Shown here: piece by piece, positions 34,834-43,903 of the stretch
How positions within the stretch are numbered: the first letter of the stretch is position 1
Layout: each line of letters begins with the position of its first letter
Source: Acidobacteriota bacterium
Lineage (GTDB): Bacteria > Acidobacteriota > Terriglobia > Bryobacterales > Bryobacteraceae
Assembly: GCA_016213755.1 (NCBI GenBank)
Contig: JACQZT010000232.1
Span: 1 to 49,470 of the forward strand
Direction: 5' to 3'
DNA length: 49,470 nucleotides
Position numbers and translations under genes: made by a program
The notes under the pieces: generated by a model
The model's database searches: none
What the model saw: only the letters and a program-made list of their open reading frames with translations
What the model was told of the DNA's origin: nothing

Positions 34834-36651
34834 ATGAGACTCCCAGCCTTGTTGCTCTTCCTCTGCCTGGCCGCGCCGGCACAGGAGCCCATTCGCTATA
34901 CGGTGCGCTTCCCGCGGCCCCACACGCACTACCTGGAGGTGGCGGCGTCGGTCCCGGCGGGCCGGCCCTCGGTGGAGTTGTTCATGGCGGTCTGGACGCC
35001 AGGCTCGTACCTGGTGCGCGAGTACTCGCGCAACGTCGAGGATTTCCAGGCCCGCACGCCGGAAGGCCGGCCCCTGGCCTGGACCAAAACGCGCAAGAAC
35101 CGCTGGCGCATAGAAAGCGGCGGCGCGCCGCGCATCGAAGTGAGCTACCGGGTCTACGCGCGGGAGCTGAGCGTGCAAGGCAACTGGGTAGATGCGGAGT
35201 TCGCCATGCTGAACGGAGCGCCCAATTTCGTCACCCTGGCGGGGGCCGAGAAGCGTCCTTACGAGGTGAAGCTGGAATTGCCGCCGGCGTGGAGAAAGAG
35301 CATCAGCGGCATGCACAGCGGCGGCGCGCCGCACACCTACGTGGCGGCCGATTTCGACGAACTGCTGGACTGCCCCATCTACGCCGGCAACGCGCCCATC
35401 CACGAGTTCGAGGTGGACGGAAAGAAACACCACCTAGTCAACGAAGGCGAAGGCCCCATGTGGGATGGGCCGGCCTCGGCGCGCGACGCGGCGCGCATCG
35501 TCGCCGAGTACAACCGGCAGTGGGGCGGCCTGCCCTATGACCGGTACGTCTTCTTTAACCTCTTGCTGGAATCCGGCGGCGGGTTGGAGCACAAGAACTC
35601 CACCTGGCTGGGCGCCAGCCGGTGGGCCTACGGCAATACGCAGGACCCGCCGGAGAGCGCGCCGGGGTCGGGCGAGGCGCGCTCCCGCACGCCCAACCGT
35701 CTGAGCTGGCTGGGCCTGGTGAGCCACGAGTACTTCCACGTCTGGAACGTGAAGCGCCTGCGGCCGGCCGAGCTGGGGCCGTTCGACTACGAGAACGAGG
35801 TCTACACGCGCAGCTTGTGGCTGGCCGAGGGAGTGACGTCCTACTACGGCCCGCTGGCGCTGCGCCGGGCGGGGCTGTCGGCGCGGGACCAGTATTTGCG
35901 CTCGCTGTCGGGCACCATCGCGCAGTTGCAGACCGCGCCGGGAAGGCTGGCGGCGCCGGTCGAGTCGCTCTCCTACGACGCGTGGATCAAGCTTTACAGG
36001 CCCAACGAGAACTCGACCAACACCGGCATCAGCTACTACACCAAGGGCGCGGTGATCGGGTTCCTGCTGGACGCCAAGATCCGCAAGGCCTCCAACGGTG
36101 CCCGCTCGCTCGACGACGTCATGAAAGACGCCTTCGCGCGCTACGGCGGCGCGCGCGGCTACACGCCCGGCGAGTTTCGCGCTCTGGCCGGTGCGGAATT
36201 CGGCCCCTGGTTCCGGAAAGCGCTCGAAACCACGGAAGAGCTGGATTACAGCGAGGCGCTGGACTGGTACGGGCTGCGCTTCAAAACCGAGCCGCAGCGC
36301 CCCGGCGCCGCGCCGCGCATTCTGACCGGCATCGCAACCTCCGCCGCCAGCGGGCGCATCCGGGTGACGGGGCTGCGGCGAGGCACGCCGGGATACGACT
36401 CGGGCCTGAACGTGGACGACGAGATCCTGGCCGTCGACGGCTACCGAGTGCGGCCGGAACAGTGGCCGGCGCGGCTGGCCGGCTACAAGCCGGGCGAGAC
36501 GGTCGAGGTGCTGGTGGCGCGGCGCGACCGGCTCATGAACATCGCGCTGGCGATCGTGGCCGACCAGCCGGCATCCTGGTCGCTCGAAGTCCGGCCCGAT
36601 GCAACCGAGGAGCAAAAGGCGCACCGGAAGGCCTGGCTGCGAGAGGAGTGA
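34834..36651 (+). CDS. M61 glycyl aminopeptidase-family protease with PDZ domain
   Basis: A 605-residue secreted protein with a signal peptide (LPALLLFLCLAAPAQ). YTVRFPRPHTHYLEVAASV and VWTPGSYLVREYSRNVEDF form the N-terminal beta domain. SHEYFHVWNVKRLRP (H298-E299) is the M61 zinc motif, with the third ligand in WLAEGVTSYYG. A PDZ domain lies near the C-terminus (RRGTPGYDSGLNVDDEILAVDGYRV). M61 peptidases are periplasmic aminopeptidases with a preference for glycine or alanine. ATG 34834 was chosen at the signal peptide; the frame extends upstream without homology. It ends near the start of a small membrane-protein gene. Confidence 0.92.
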   Translation: MRLPALLLFLCLAAPAQEPIRYTVRFPRPHTHYLEVAASVPAGRPSVELFMAVWTPGSYLVREYSRNVEDFQARTPEGRPLAWTKTRKNRWRIESGGAPRIEVSYRVYARELSVQGNWVDAEFAMLNGAPNFVTLAGAEKRPYEVKLELPPAWRKSISGMHSGGAPHTYVAADFDELLDCPIYAGNAPIHEFEVDGKKHHLVNEGEGPMWDGPASARDAARIVAEYNRQWGGLPYDRYVFFNLLLESGGGLEHKNSTWLGASRWAYGNTQDPPESAPGSGEARSRTPNRLSWLGLVSHEYFHVWNVKRLRPAELGPFDYENEVYTRSLWLAEGVTSYYGPLALRRAGLSARDQYLRSLSGTIAQLQTAPGRLAAPVESLSYDAWIKLYRPNENSTNTGISYYTKGAVIGFLLDAKIRKASNGARSLDDVMKDAFARYGGARGYTPGEFRALAGAEFGPWFRKALETTEELDYSEALDWYGLRFKTEPQRPGAAPRILTGIATSAASGRIRVTGLRRGTPGYDSGLNVDDEILAVDGYRVRPEQWPARLAGYKPGETVEVLVARRDRLMNIALAIVADQPASWSLEVRPDATEEQKAHRKAWLREE

Positions 36652-36712
36652 AACAGGAGACATGGAACAAAGCCCTCGCGGCCGGCGTATTCCGTTCGGA
36701 GGCTTGGAATCC

Positions 36713-37111
36713 ATGGAAGGCCATGTAAGGGCCCTCGGAATTCTTCATATCGCGCTGGGCGCCATGGGAGTCCTGGGCGCCCTGGTAGTGCTGCTGATCT
36801 TCGGCGGCGCCGCCGCGATCGTCAACTTCAACGCGCCGTGGCACGATGCCCAGGTCGCCGTTCCGATCATCGGCGTGGCGGGCGGCGCAATCGCACTCCT
36901 GATCCTGGTTCTATCGGCGCCCGGCATCGTGGTGGGTTTCGGGCTCTACAGGTTCAGCCCCTGGGCGCGCGTTCTGGGCATCGTCCTCTCCGCCCTGGAC
37001 CTGCTGCACGTTCCCATCGGCACCGCCATCGGGGTCTACGGACTGTGGGTGCTTCTCAACCCCCGGACCGAACCCCTCTTTCGCCCCCGCCCGGCGCTGG
37101 CTTACCGCTGA
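36713..37111 (+). CDS. Small membrane protein with four predicted helices
   Basis: A 132-residue protein (149 if ATG 36662 is used, which has AGGAG only 2 nt upstream). Hydrophobic segments are LGILHIALGAMGVLGALVVLLIFGG, VPIIGVAGGAIALLILVLSA, a short one around IVVGFGLYRF, and VLGIVLSALDLLHVPIGTAIGVYGLWVLL. The pattern resembles conserved small integral membrane proteins in Solibacter-like genomes whose function is unknown to me. GGAGG at 36698-36702 and the start of the hydrophobic region favour ATG 36713. Its TGA is followed directly by a REP-like hairpin. Confidence 0.65.
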   Translation: MEGHVRALGILHIALGAMGVLGALVVLLIFGGAAAIVNFNAPWHDAQVAVPIIGVAGGAIALLILVLSAPGIVVGFGLYRFSPWARVLGIVLSALDLLHVPIGTAIGVYGLWVLLNPRTEPLFRPRPALAYR

Positions 37112-37146
37112 GTTTCGGGGCTTCGTAGCCTCTCCCCGAAACCCGG
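37112..37146. repeat. REP-like hairpin, AGGCTAC class
   Basis: GTTTCGGGG (37112-37120) pairs perfectly with CCCCGAAAC (37134-37142) around a 13-nt loop containing CGTAGCCT. The same stem and loop recur at 43860 and, in diverged form, in both arms at 30047-30345. It sits directly after a stop codon, with no T-run. Confidence 0.85.
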
Positions 37147-37153
37147 AAACTGG

Positions 37154-37169
37154 GATACTAGGGAGTATC
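37154..37169 (+). promoter_or_regulatory. Hairpin enclosing the etfB ribosome-binding site
   Basis: GATACT (37154-37159) pairs with AGTATC (37164-37169), and the loop and stem include GGGAG (37161-37165), the only Shine-Dalgarno-like sequence before ATG 37176. Folding could reduce ribosome access. GATACT could alternatively be part of a promoter. Confidence 0.4.
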
Positions 37170-37175
37170 ACTCCT

Positions 37176-37985
37176 ATGAATCCTGGATACCAAATCGTGG
37201 TCTGCGCGAGCATTGTGCCCGACCCGTTGCAGACCCTCGAACCCATGGCGGGACCGCAAGGCCCCGCGCTCAAGAATGAAATGATGCTGCCGGCGGTGCT
37301 GGACCCCTGGGCGGGCCACGCGCTGTTCGAGGCCGCCCGCCTGGCCAAGAACGCACCCGGCAGCAAGGTCTGCCTGGTTAGCCTGGCGCCCAAAGCCAAG
37401 CTGCAACAGGTGATGATGACCGTGGCTCAAAAAGTCCCCTTCGAACTGGTCGCGCTGGACGGGCCCGCGGGCGGCTTCACCGAGGCCGCCGAAGTCGCCG
37501 CCGCCTTGGCCGCCGCCATCCAGGCCATCCCGGGATTGGACCCCTCGCGTCTGCTCTTGTTCGGCGGGTGGGAGTCGGCCTCCCGCGGCGCCGGCGCCAC
37601 GATGCAGATTGTGGGCGAGTTGCTGGGCATCACCGAACAGTTCCAGGGCGTCGACGAGCTGACGATTGGCGCCGATGGCTCGCTCCGCATCCTCGAGCGC
37701 ATCGAGGGCGGCAGGCACCAGGTGTCGGTCTGCTCGGCTCCTCCCGCGATGCTGGGCTGGGCCACCGGCAACCTGCCCGAACCCCGCAACAATCCGCAGG
37801 TGGGCATGGCCAACATGCGCACCATCATGCCCGCGCTTCAGAAAGCCAAACTCGCGCCCGCCGGCGCGGCTGGCGTCACCTTTGCCGGCGTCGCGCTGCC
37901 CAAGCAGCAGCGCGAAACGCGCCTGGTGCGCGACACGCCGGCCGGCGAGATCGCGCGCGAAATCGTGGAATGGATTCGGGGGTAA
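37176..37985 (+). CDS. Electron transfer flavoprotein beta subunit-like
   Basis: A 269-residue EtfB-family protein. YQIVVCASIVPDPLQTLEP, MMLPAVLDPWAGHALFEAARLA, LLFGGWESASRGAGATMQIVGELLG and IEGGRHQVSVCSAPPAMLGWA align with the EtfB core that binds AMP and docks on the partner dehydrogenase. It is divergent: the usual NPFDEFALEEALRLKE-type region is replaced. Together with the next gene it would form an alpha-beta ETF that passes electrons from a dehydrogenase to the quinone pool or to another acceptor. No ETF-quinone oxidoreductase or acyl-CoA dehydrogenase gene lies nearby. It is preceded by a REP hairpin. Confidence 0.78.
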   Translation: MNPGYQIVVCASIVPDPLQTLEPMAGPQGPALKNEMMLPAVLDPWAGHALFEAARLAKNAPGSKVCLVSLAPKAKLQQVMMTVAQKVPFELVALDGPAGGFTEAAEVAAALAAAIQAIPGLDPSRLLLFGGWESASRGAGATMQIVGELLGITEQFQGVDELTIGADGSLRILERIEGGRHQVSVCSAPPAMLGWATGNLPEPRNNPQVGMANMRTIMPALQKAKLAPAGAAGVTFAGVALPKQQRETRLVRDTPAGEIAREIVEWIRG

Positions 37986-37990
37986 GGGCC

Positions 37991-38995
37991 ATGGAAAACA
38001 TGCTTGTTCTTTTGCACACGGAAAGCGACGGATCGCTGGGCCGGATGGCCCTGGAAACGCTTGGCGCGGCGCGGGCGCTCGGCCTGCCGTTCGCGGCGGG
38101 CCTAGCCGGCGGAGACGTACAGGCGGCCGCGGACTCGATTGCCGCCTGCGGCGCCACGCACTTCTTCGCGGTTAGCGGCGCCGCGTATGCTCAGCCCCGC
38201 TATGCCACCGATGCCGCCGCCGCCGAAGCGCTGACCCGCGCGGCCGGAGCCACGCTGGTTTTGGCTCCCGCCACTTCGCGCTGGAACCGGGTGATGCCGG
38301 GCGTGGCGCACCGGCTGGGTGGCCGCGCCGACACACACGTCACCGGGATCGCGGCGGCGGACAGGACCCTGCGCATCACGCGCTGGTACTACCGGCAGCG
38401 TATGGAGGCCGTGATCGAGCGCGCACACCGGCCCTGGGTCGTGCTGCTCGAAAGCGGCTCGGCCGAGGCGTACAGCGGCGCCGCGGGGACAGCGTCCGCA
38501 GAGGCCATCTCCGTGGAAGCGCGGACCCGCACCGAAGTCACGGGCGTGCAGGCGCCCAGGAGCGACCAGCAGACCATCCGGCCGGACGCCGAACTGCTGC
38601 TGGAGGCCGGCGCCGGCTGGACCAAGAACCAGCCCGACGGCAAGCCGCACATCGGGGACGCCGAAAAGCTGATCCTGGGCTTCCTGGACGCCACCCAGGC
38701 CTCGCTCGGCAGCAGCAAGTCGCTGGTCGATCTGAGCGGCGAAGGGCAGGCGGTGCTGGGCTTCCTGACGCACCTCAACCAGATCGGGCAGACCGGCTCG
38801 ACCCCGCGCCACCGCAAGGGCCTGGCCACCTGCTGCCACGGCGAAGAGCCGCACGTGGTGGGCTGGCGCTTCGTCACCGAACGCCGCGCCGTCAACCTGG
38901 ACGCCAATTGCGGCTGGGCGCGCGGCAAGGCCGACGTGGTCTACGTCGCCGACGCCTTCGAAGTGATGGCCCAGGTGAACGCCCTACTCAAATGA
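37991..38995 (+). CDS. Electron transfer flavoprotein alpha subunit-like, divergent FAD domain
   Basis: A 334-residue protein 5 nt after etfB. The N-terminal half (ENMLVLLHTESDGSLGRMALETLGAARALGLPFAA) is EtfA-like. The C-terminal FAD domain keeps the elements IGQTGSTPRHR and AVNLDANCGWARGKADVVYVADAFEVM, matching the usual VGQTGK and NTDPKAPIFEVADYGVVGD regions. However, the central LYIAxGISGAIQH block is replaced by KGLATCCHGEEPHVVGW, with two adjacent cysteines. The FAD site may be altered. Its TGA overlaps the ATG of the ceramidase-like gene, implying an operon. Confidence 0.7.
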   Translation: MENMLVLLHTESDGSLGRMALETLGAARALGLPFAAGLAGGDVQAAADSIAACGATHFFAVSGAAYAQPRYATDAAAAEALTRAAGATLVLAPATSRWNRVMPGVAHRLGGRADTHVTGIAAADRTLRITRWYYRQRMEAVIERAHRPWVVLLESGSAEAYSGAAGTASAEAISVEARTRTEVTGVQAPRSDQQTIRPDAELLLEAGAGWTKNQPDGKPHIGDAEKLILGFLDATQASLGSSKSLVDLSGEGQAVLGFLTHLNQIGQTGSTPRHRKGLATCCHGEEPHVVGWRFVTERRAVNLDANCGWARGKADVVYVADAFEVMAQVNALLK

Positions 38996-40296
38996 AACGC
39001 CGGCGGCTGGCGCTGATCTCCGCCATGGGCGCGATCTTCGCGCTGGCCGTCGTTTTCTGCGCCCAGGAGGTGCGCGTCTTTCGCGCGGGCGCCGCGCGGC
39101 GCGACATTACGCCGCGCGAGCCGGTGCCGATGTGGGGTTACGCCTCGCGCCACGACGCGCTCAGCCAGGGCACGCTCGACCCGCTTTTCGCCGACGCGGT
39201 GGTGCTCCAGGCGGGCCGCGACAAGCTGGCTCTGGTGGGCCTGGACCTGGGGCGCTCGCCCTCGGACCAAAGCCTGGAGCGCATCCGCAAGCGGATTGGC
39301 GAGAGAACCGGCATCCGGCATTCGGTCATCGCCGGCTCGCACACGCACCACGGCCCGGTGCTCGAGCTGAGCGACGAGCCCGGTAAGGGACGCGGCAAGT
39401 TCGACGCCGCCATCCGCTACTGCAAACAACTGGAGGACGCGATCGTCGAGGCCGTGGCGGAGGCCGACCGGACGGCGCAGCCCGCGCGCGTCGCCTCCGG
39501 CACGATGCGGCTCGATGGCTGGAACCGCAACCGCCACAGCAAGCTCGAATCCAAACCCACGGACCGCGACCTGGTTGTGGTGCGCCTGGACGGCCGGAGC
39601 GGGAAGCCCATCGCGACCATCGTCAACTTCGCCGCGCACCCCACCAGCATCCCGGCCGGCATGCTCCAGTTCTCGGCCGACTATGTTGGCGCGGTCAAGG
39701 ACGCCGTCCGGCGCGAGACCGGCGCGGCGGCCCTGTTTTTCAACGGCGCCCACGGCGATCAGTCCGCCGAGCGGGGCGGTCGCGACCATCGCGCCTACGG
39801 CGAGGCGCTGGGGCGGGAAGCCGTGAAGCTCTCGCGAACGCTTGAATCCCAAGATGCCGCGGGCTGGCCCTTGGAGGTGCGCGAGGAGCGTTTTTGGTTC
39901 GCCTCGCGCTTCCCGCACTCCAACCCGGTGTATCGCTTCGCCTTCGAGCGCGCGTTCTTTCCGGAACTGGTGGCCAACTACGCCGCCCAGTACGCGCAGG
40001 GCGTCGAGCCGCGCCTGACCGTCGCCACGCTGGGCGGCGACCTGGCCCTGGTGGCCGTGTCGGGCGAGTTCTTCTCGAACCACGCGAACCGGCTCAAGGA
40101 ACGGGCGCGGGTGAAGACCCTGCTCTTTGCCGGCGACGCCAACGGCTACCACCAGTACTTCCCCACCATCGAGGCGGTGGCCGAAGGCGGCTACGGCGCC
40201 GACAGCGCCATGGCCCCGGCCGCCATCGGCGCGGGCGAACAGATGATGGATCTGGCCCTGCGCCGCCTGTACGAAATGCGCGGCCACATCAAGTAG
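38992..40296 (+). CDS. Neutral/alkaline ceramidase-like secreted protein
   Basis: A 434-residue protein with a signal peptide (RRRLALISAMGAIFALAVVFCAQE). FRAGAARRDITPREPVPMWGYAS, VIAGSHTHHGPVLELSD, VNFAAHPTSIPAG and FNGAHGDQSAERGG resemble the N-terminal domain of neutral/alkaline non-lysosomal ceramidases, including the His/Asp/Asn zinc-site positions. Bacterial homologues in Acidobacteria and Planctomycetes are mostly uncharacterised and shorter than true ceramidases, which carry an extra C-terminal domain. It overlaps etfA by 4 nt (ATGA), so expression is coupled to the ETF pair. It is convergent with the third TonB receptor. Confidence 0.8.
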   Translation: MKRRRLALISAMGAIFALAVVFCAQEVRVFRAGAARRDITPREPVPMWGYASRHDALSQGTLDPLFADAVVLQAGRDKLALVGLDLGRSPSDQSLERIRKRIGERTGIRHSVIAGSHTHHGPVLELSDEPGKGRGKFDAAIRYCKQLEDAIVEAVAEADRTAQPARVASGTMRLDGWNRNRHSKLESKPTDRDLVVVRLDGRSGKPIATIVNFAAHPTSIPAGMLQFSADYVGAVKDAVRRETGAAALFFNGAHGDQSAERGGRDHRAYGEALGREAVKLSRTLESQDAAGWPLEVREERFWFASRFPHSNPVYRFAFERAFFPELVANYAAQYAQGVEPRLTVATLGGDLALVAVSGEFFSNHANRLKERARVKTLLFAGDANGYHQYFPTIEAVAEGGYGADSAMAPAAIGAGEQMMDLALRRLYEMRGHIK

Positions 40297-40307
40297 CGCC
40301 CCCAAAC

Positions 40308-43300
40308 TCAGAAGATCAGTTTGATGGCCAGGGTGATCTGGCGCTGGCCGTGGCCTTTCTCGCCGGTGAGGGTGCCGAAGGCCGTCGAAGTCGGCGAGGT
40401 GTTCGGGTTGGAGAACTGCACGTGGTTCAGCGAGTTGAAGGTCTCGAGGCGGAACTGCGCCTTCAGCCCCTCGCGGATGCGGAAGTGCTTGAACAGCGAC
40501 AGGTCGAAATTGTTGATGCCGTCGGCGCGCACGCCGCTGAAACGCGGGGGGAAGGTCTGAATGTTGCTGGCCAGCGCCTTCGAGTTGTCGCGCTCGAACC
40601 CGGCGTCCACGTTGAACCAGCGCTCGCTGCGGCGCTGGCTCACAGGGAGCGGGACATCCTTCAGATCGCCCCGGAAGATGGCGTTGCCAAAGCCCAGCAC
40701 GTCGCCCGTCTGGCCTTCGAACCAGCCCTGCAACTGCCAGCCGCCGATGGCGGAATCGAGCCAGCGCGGCGCCCCGCCGGCGATCTTCTTGCCCTGGCCG
40801 AAGGGGAGTTCGTAAATGCCGCTGAGCACGAAGCGGTGCGTGAAGTCCTGGTCCGAGATCACCCGGTAGGGAACCGGATCCGAGTTGTTCAGGAAGCTGT
40901 CGGCGGCCATGAACTTCGACCAGGTCCACGCCATCTGGAAGTTGACGCCCGAACTGAGACGCTTTTCGGCGCTGAACTGAAGCGAGTGGAAATAGGAGTA
41001 ACCCGCCGGCTCGGTGGTCGAGATGCCCTGAAACTGGGGATAGGGCCGCAGCAGTTGCGAGCGGCCGGTGCGCACGTTGCCCAGCCCGCTTCCGGTGAAG
41101 TCCGGGATGCCATAGAACGGGTTCGTCACCTGTTCGCCCAGGAAGTCAATGGTCTTCTGATCGCGCTCCGGCAGCGTGGACAGGTATGCGGCCGGGACGG
41201 GGTTCACCTCGCGGCTCACTCCCAGTTTGGTGCCCCGGTTGTCGACGTAGGAGGACTCGATCAGAACCCGCCAGGGCAACTGGTGCTGGACGGAGAAGGT
41301 CCAACGCTGCATGTAGGGGTTGAGCGGCTTGCTGTTGAAGAACGAGAGTCCGCGCCCCAGGAAAGTGGCGATGCCGGCACTGGCGCCGGCCGGCGTTTGC
41401 AGCCCGTCGGGGAAGGGATTGGAGAGCGAGGCCCGGAAGGTGAGGCCATTGTCCAGGCTGGGGATGAGGTTGGTGGCTTGGCTGAATCCGCCCTGGTTTA
41501 CGTCTTGCCGGTCGATGCCCAGCACGTCGAAGAAAACGCCGTAACCCGAACGGATCACGGTGTGGGAACCCAGCCGGTAAGCCAGGCCGGCGCGCGGTGC
41601 GAAATTATTCCGGTCGCCGCTCCACAGCTCCCGCGGCCCGCCGCCCGCGCCGGCGAACCGGAGTCCGCCCGCGGTCTTGAAGCTCGCCACCGGCACCTGC
41701 GCGATGGGCGCTTTGGCATAGTTGGCCAGCGCCGCCGCCGAAATGGGACTGGGCGTGGTGAAGTCGAAATCGCGGATGGTGCGGTTGAAACGCTCCGTGG
41801 TGGGACTCTCGTATTCGTAGCGCAGCCCCAGGTTCACGGTCAGCCGGGAGGTCACCCGCCAGTCGTCCTGGAAGAAGAAGGAAGTGTATCCGCTTTGTTC
41901 GGCGCGCGAGGCGTTGATGTTGATGTTGCCGCCGGTGGGGCGTCCGAACAGCAGCGCCGCGAAGCCCTGCCCGATGGGAGCGGCGGGGGAATTGTCCAGC
42001 GGCCCGCGGGTCCAGCCGGTGGAAAAGTCGACGCGCGGCGCCACGTTGCCGTAGCCGTATCCGTTCTCGCGCATCAGACGGTACTCGGCGCCGATCTTCA
42101 TGCTGTGTTCGCCGTGCACCTTGGTGAGCGTGCCGCCGAAGGTGTGGTAGTAGATCGTCGAGGTGCTGCCGCCGTTGTCGCCTAACTGCTGGAGACCGTC
42201 CACGGTAATCTGCGGAAAGGCGATGCCGGCCAGGTTGTTCTTGCGCCGGATCTCGTCCATCAGGCTGGCCGGGAAGCCCAACGAAGCCACGTCGAATCCC
42301 TGGCTCGCCCGGGAAGTCCACGGCTGCTGGTAGGTCAGGCCATAGCGCAAGTTGAGCAGCAGTTGCGGACCAAACACATAGACGTCGTCCAGCCCCATCC
42401 CGTAGCCGGTTCGGTCCAGGAGAGTCCCGGAAGCGATGCTGGGCAGGGTGTCTTCCTTGTTGTTGTGCTGCGCGCTGTTGAGACGGACGAAGATGCGGTG
42501 GTCCTGGGTGAGGACATGATCCAGGCGGCCGATCATGTTCCGATTGTCCCGGTCGATGTTGCGGGTGCGGAAAAAGTTCTGACGGAAATCCGCGGTGCCG
42601 GGCTGGTTTGGCTCGGGCCAGTAGGGCAGGAACTTGAGGGCCATGGGGTCGATGCGGCTGGCCGGAACGAGGTTGCCGGGGAGCGGCAGGCGGCTGAAAC
42701 GGCCCGCCTGCGCGGCGGGCTGGATGGTGGCCGGGTCGTAGATCTGGTAGCGCGAGCCCAGCTTGAGCAAATCCGAAAAGTCCCCTTTGCGCTGCGCCAC
42801 GGTGGGCACGGTGTAGGTGCCGCTCAGGTTGCGCCGGATGTACAGGCCCTCGTAAGCGAAGGTCCAGAAGGTGCGGTTGCGCCCGTCGTAAATCTTGGGC
42901 AGTCGCAACGGACCGCTGAGACTGGTGCCCCAATGCTGGTGCAGCCAGCCGGTGATGGCGCGCTGCTTTTTCTCTTCCGTGATGGGGCCGGTGTTGGGGT
43001 CGTAAATGAAGAGGTTCGTATGCCAGGGCACGGCGCGCCAGCGCGAATCGAAGTGGTAGCCGGTGCCGTGCAGCGAGTTGGTGCCGCTCTTGATGCTGAC
43101 GTTGGTGACCGCTCCGGCGGCGTGACCCAGGCTGGCGTCAAAGGTCGCCGTGTGCGTCTTGAACTCTTGCACAACGTCCTGCGGAGGCGAGAATACCTGG
43201 TTTCGCTCGGCCATGTTGGGCGCGCCGTCGAGCATCGCCTCGCTCGATCCGCTGCGCGTGCCGTTGACGATGACGTCGGTGGCCGCGCCCTGGTCGATGG

Positions 43301-43808
43301 AGTTGCCGGCGTAACGGCCGCCGCTCGAGATGACGCCCGGCGAAAGCCGGATCAGGTAGAACGGATTGCCGCCCACGATGGGCAGCACCGCCACCCGCCG
43401 CTCGTCCATGATCATGCCGATGGAGGCGGTCTGCGACTCCAGCATCGGCGTCTCGCCCGTCACCACCACCGACTCGGCCAGCTCGCCCACCTCCAGTGCG
43501 AAGTCGAGCGACATGCGGTCTGAGACGCGCAGCTCGATGCTTTCGCGCACCGCTTTTTTGAAACCCTGCAACTCGACTTCGACGCGATAAACGCCCGGCA
43601 GCAGATAGGGGACTTCGTAGTAGCCCTGCTCGTTGGTAACCGACGAGACAACCGTGCCCGCCGCCACCAGCGTCGTCCGCACCTTGGCGCCCACCACCAG
43701 CGCGCCGCTCGAATCCGTCACCGTTCCCACGATCGTCGCGCGGGACTCCTGCCCGGCCAGGGGCAGCGCCAGCGCCAAAGACAGTATTCCAAAAGCCGCG
43801 AACCTCAT
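40308..43808 (-). CDS. Large TonB-dependent receptor, Oar-like
   Basis: An 1166-residue outer-membrane protein. A signal peptide (AAFGILSLALALPLAGQE) precedes a carboxypeptidase-like domain (IVGTVTDSSGALVVGAKV), a plug (MLESQTASIGMIMDERRVAVL, FDASLGHAAGAVTNVSIKSG) and a barrel ending in RQITLAIKLIF with the terminal Phe typical of outer-membrane proteins. AAGGTGG lies 4 nt before the ATG. It is the third receptor of this class in the window and differs in barrel sequence from the receptor at 8958, though domain order is the same. The substrate is unknown. It is divergent from the molybdenum operon, with a REP hairpin between them. Confidence 0.88.
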   Translation of the reverse strand: MRFAAFGILSLALALPLAGQESRATIVGTVTDSSGALVVGAKVRTTLVAAGTVVSSVTNEQGYYEVPYLLPGVYRVEVELQGFKKAVRESIELRVSDRMSLDFALEVGELAESVVVTGETPMLESQTASIGMIMDERRVAVLPIVGGNPFYLIRLSPGVISSGGRYAGNSIDQGAATDVIVNGTRSGSSEAMLDGAPNMAERNQVFSPPQDVVQEFKTHTATFDASLGHAAGAVTNVSIKSGTNSLHGTGYHFDSRWRAVPWHTNLFIYDPNTGPITEEKKQRAITGWLHQHWGTSLSGPLRLPKIYDGRNRTFWTFAYEGLYIRRNLSGTYTVPTVAQRKGDFSDLLKLGSRYQIYDPATIQPAAQAGRFSRLPLPGNLVPASRIDPMALKFLPYWPEPNQPGTADFRQNFFRTRNIDRDNRNMIGRLDHVLTQDHRIFVRLNSAQHNNKEDTLPSIASGTLLDRTGYGMGLDDVYVFGPQLLLNLRYGLTYQQPWTSRASQGFDVASLGFPASLMDEIRRKNNLAGIAFPQITVDGLQQLGDNGGSTSTIYYHTFGGTLTKVHGEHSMKIGAEYRLMRENGYGYGNVAPRVDFSTGWTRGPLDNSPAAPIGQGFAALLFGRPTGGNININASRAEQSGYTSFFFQDDWRVTSRLTVNLGLRYEYESPTTERFNRTIRDFDFTTPSPISAAALANYAKAPIAQVPVASFKTAGGLRFAGAGGGPRELWSGDRNNFAPRAGLAYRLGSHTVIRSGYGVFFDVLGIDRQDVNQGGFSQATNLIPSLDNGLTFRASLSNPFPDGLQTPAGASAGIATFLGRGLSFFNSKPLNPYMQRWTFSVQHQLPWRVLIESSYVDNRGTKLGVSREVNPVPAAYLSTLPERDQKTIDFLGEQVTNPFYGIPDFTGSGLGNVRTGRSQLLRPYPQFQGISTTEPAGYSYFHSLQFSAEKRLSSGVNFQMAWTWSKFMAADSFLNNSDPVPYRVISDQDFTHRFVLSGIYELPFGQGKKIAGGAPRWLDSAIGGWQLQGWFEGQTGDVLGFGNAIFRGDLKDVPLPVSQRRSERWFNVDAGFERDNSKALASNIQTFPPRFSGVRADGINNFDLSLFKHFRIREGLKAQFRLETFNSLNHVQFSNPNTSPTSTAFGTLTGEKGHGQRQITLAIKLIF

Positions 43809-43859
43809 TCGACCACCTTCCCGCGTTCAAGGATATTCCCAAGCGGCTCCCACCGCAAG

Positions 43860-43900
43860 CCGGAGTTTCGGGGTTTCGTAGCCTGCCCCCGAAACTCCGG
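43860..43900. repeat. REP-like hairpin, AGGCTAC class
   Basis: CCGGAGTTTCGGGG (43860-43873) pairs perfectly with CCCCGAAACTCCGG (43887-43900) around a 13-nt loop, TTTCGTAGCCTGC. It is near-identical in the stem core and loop to the element at 37112 and related to the arms at 30047. It lies between divergent genes. Confidence 0.9.
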
Positions 43901-43903
43901 GTG

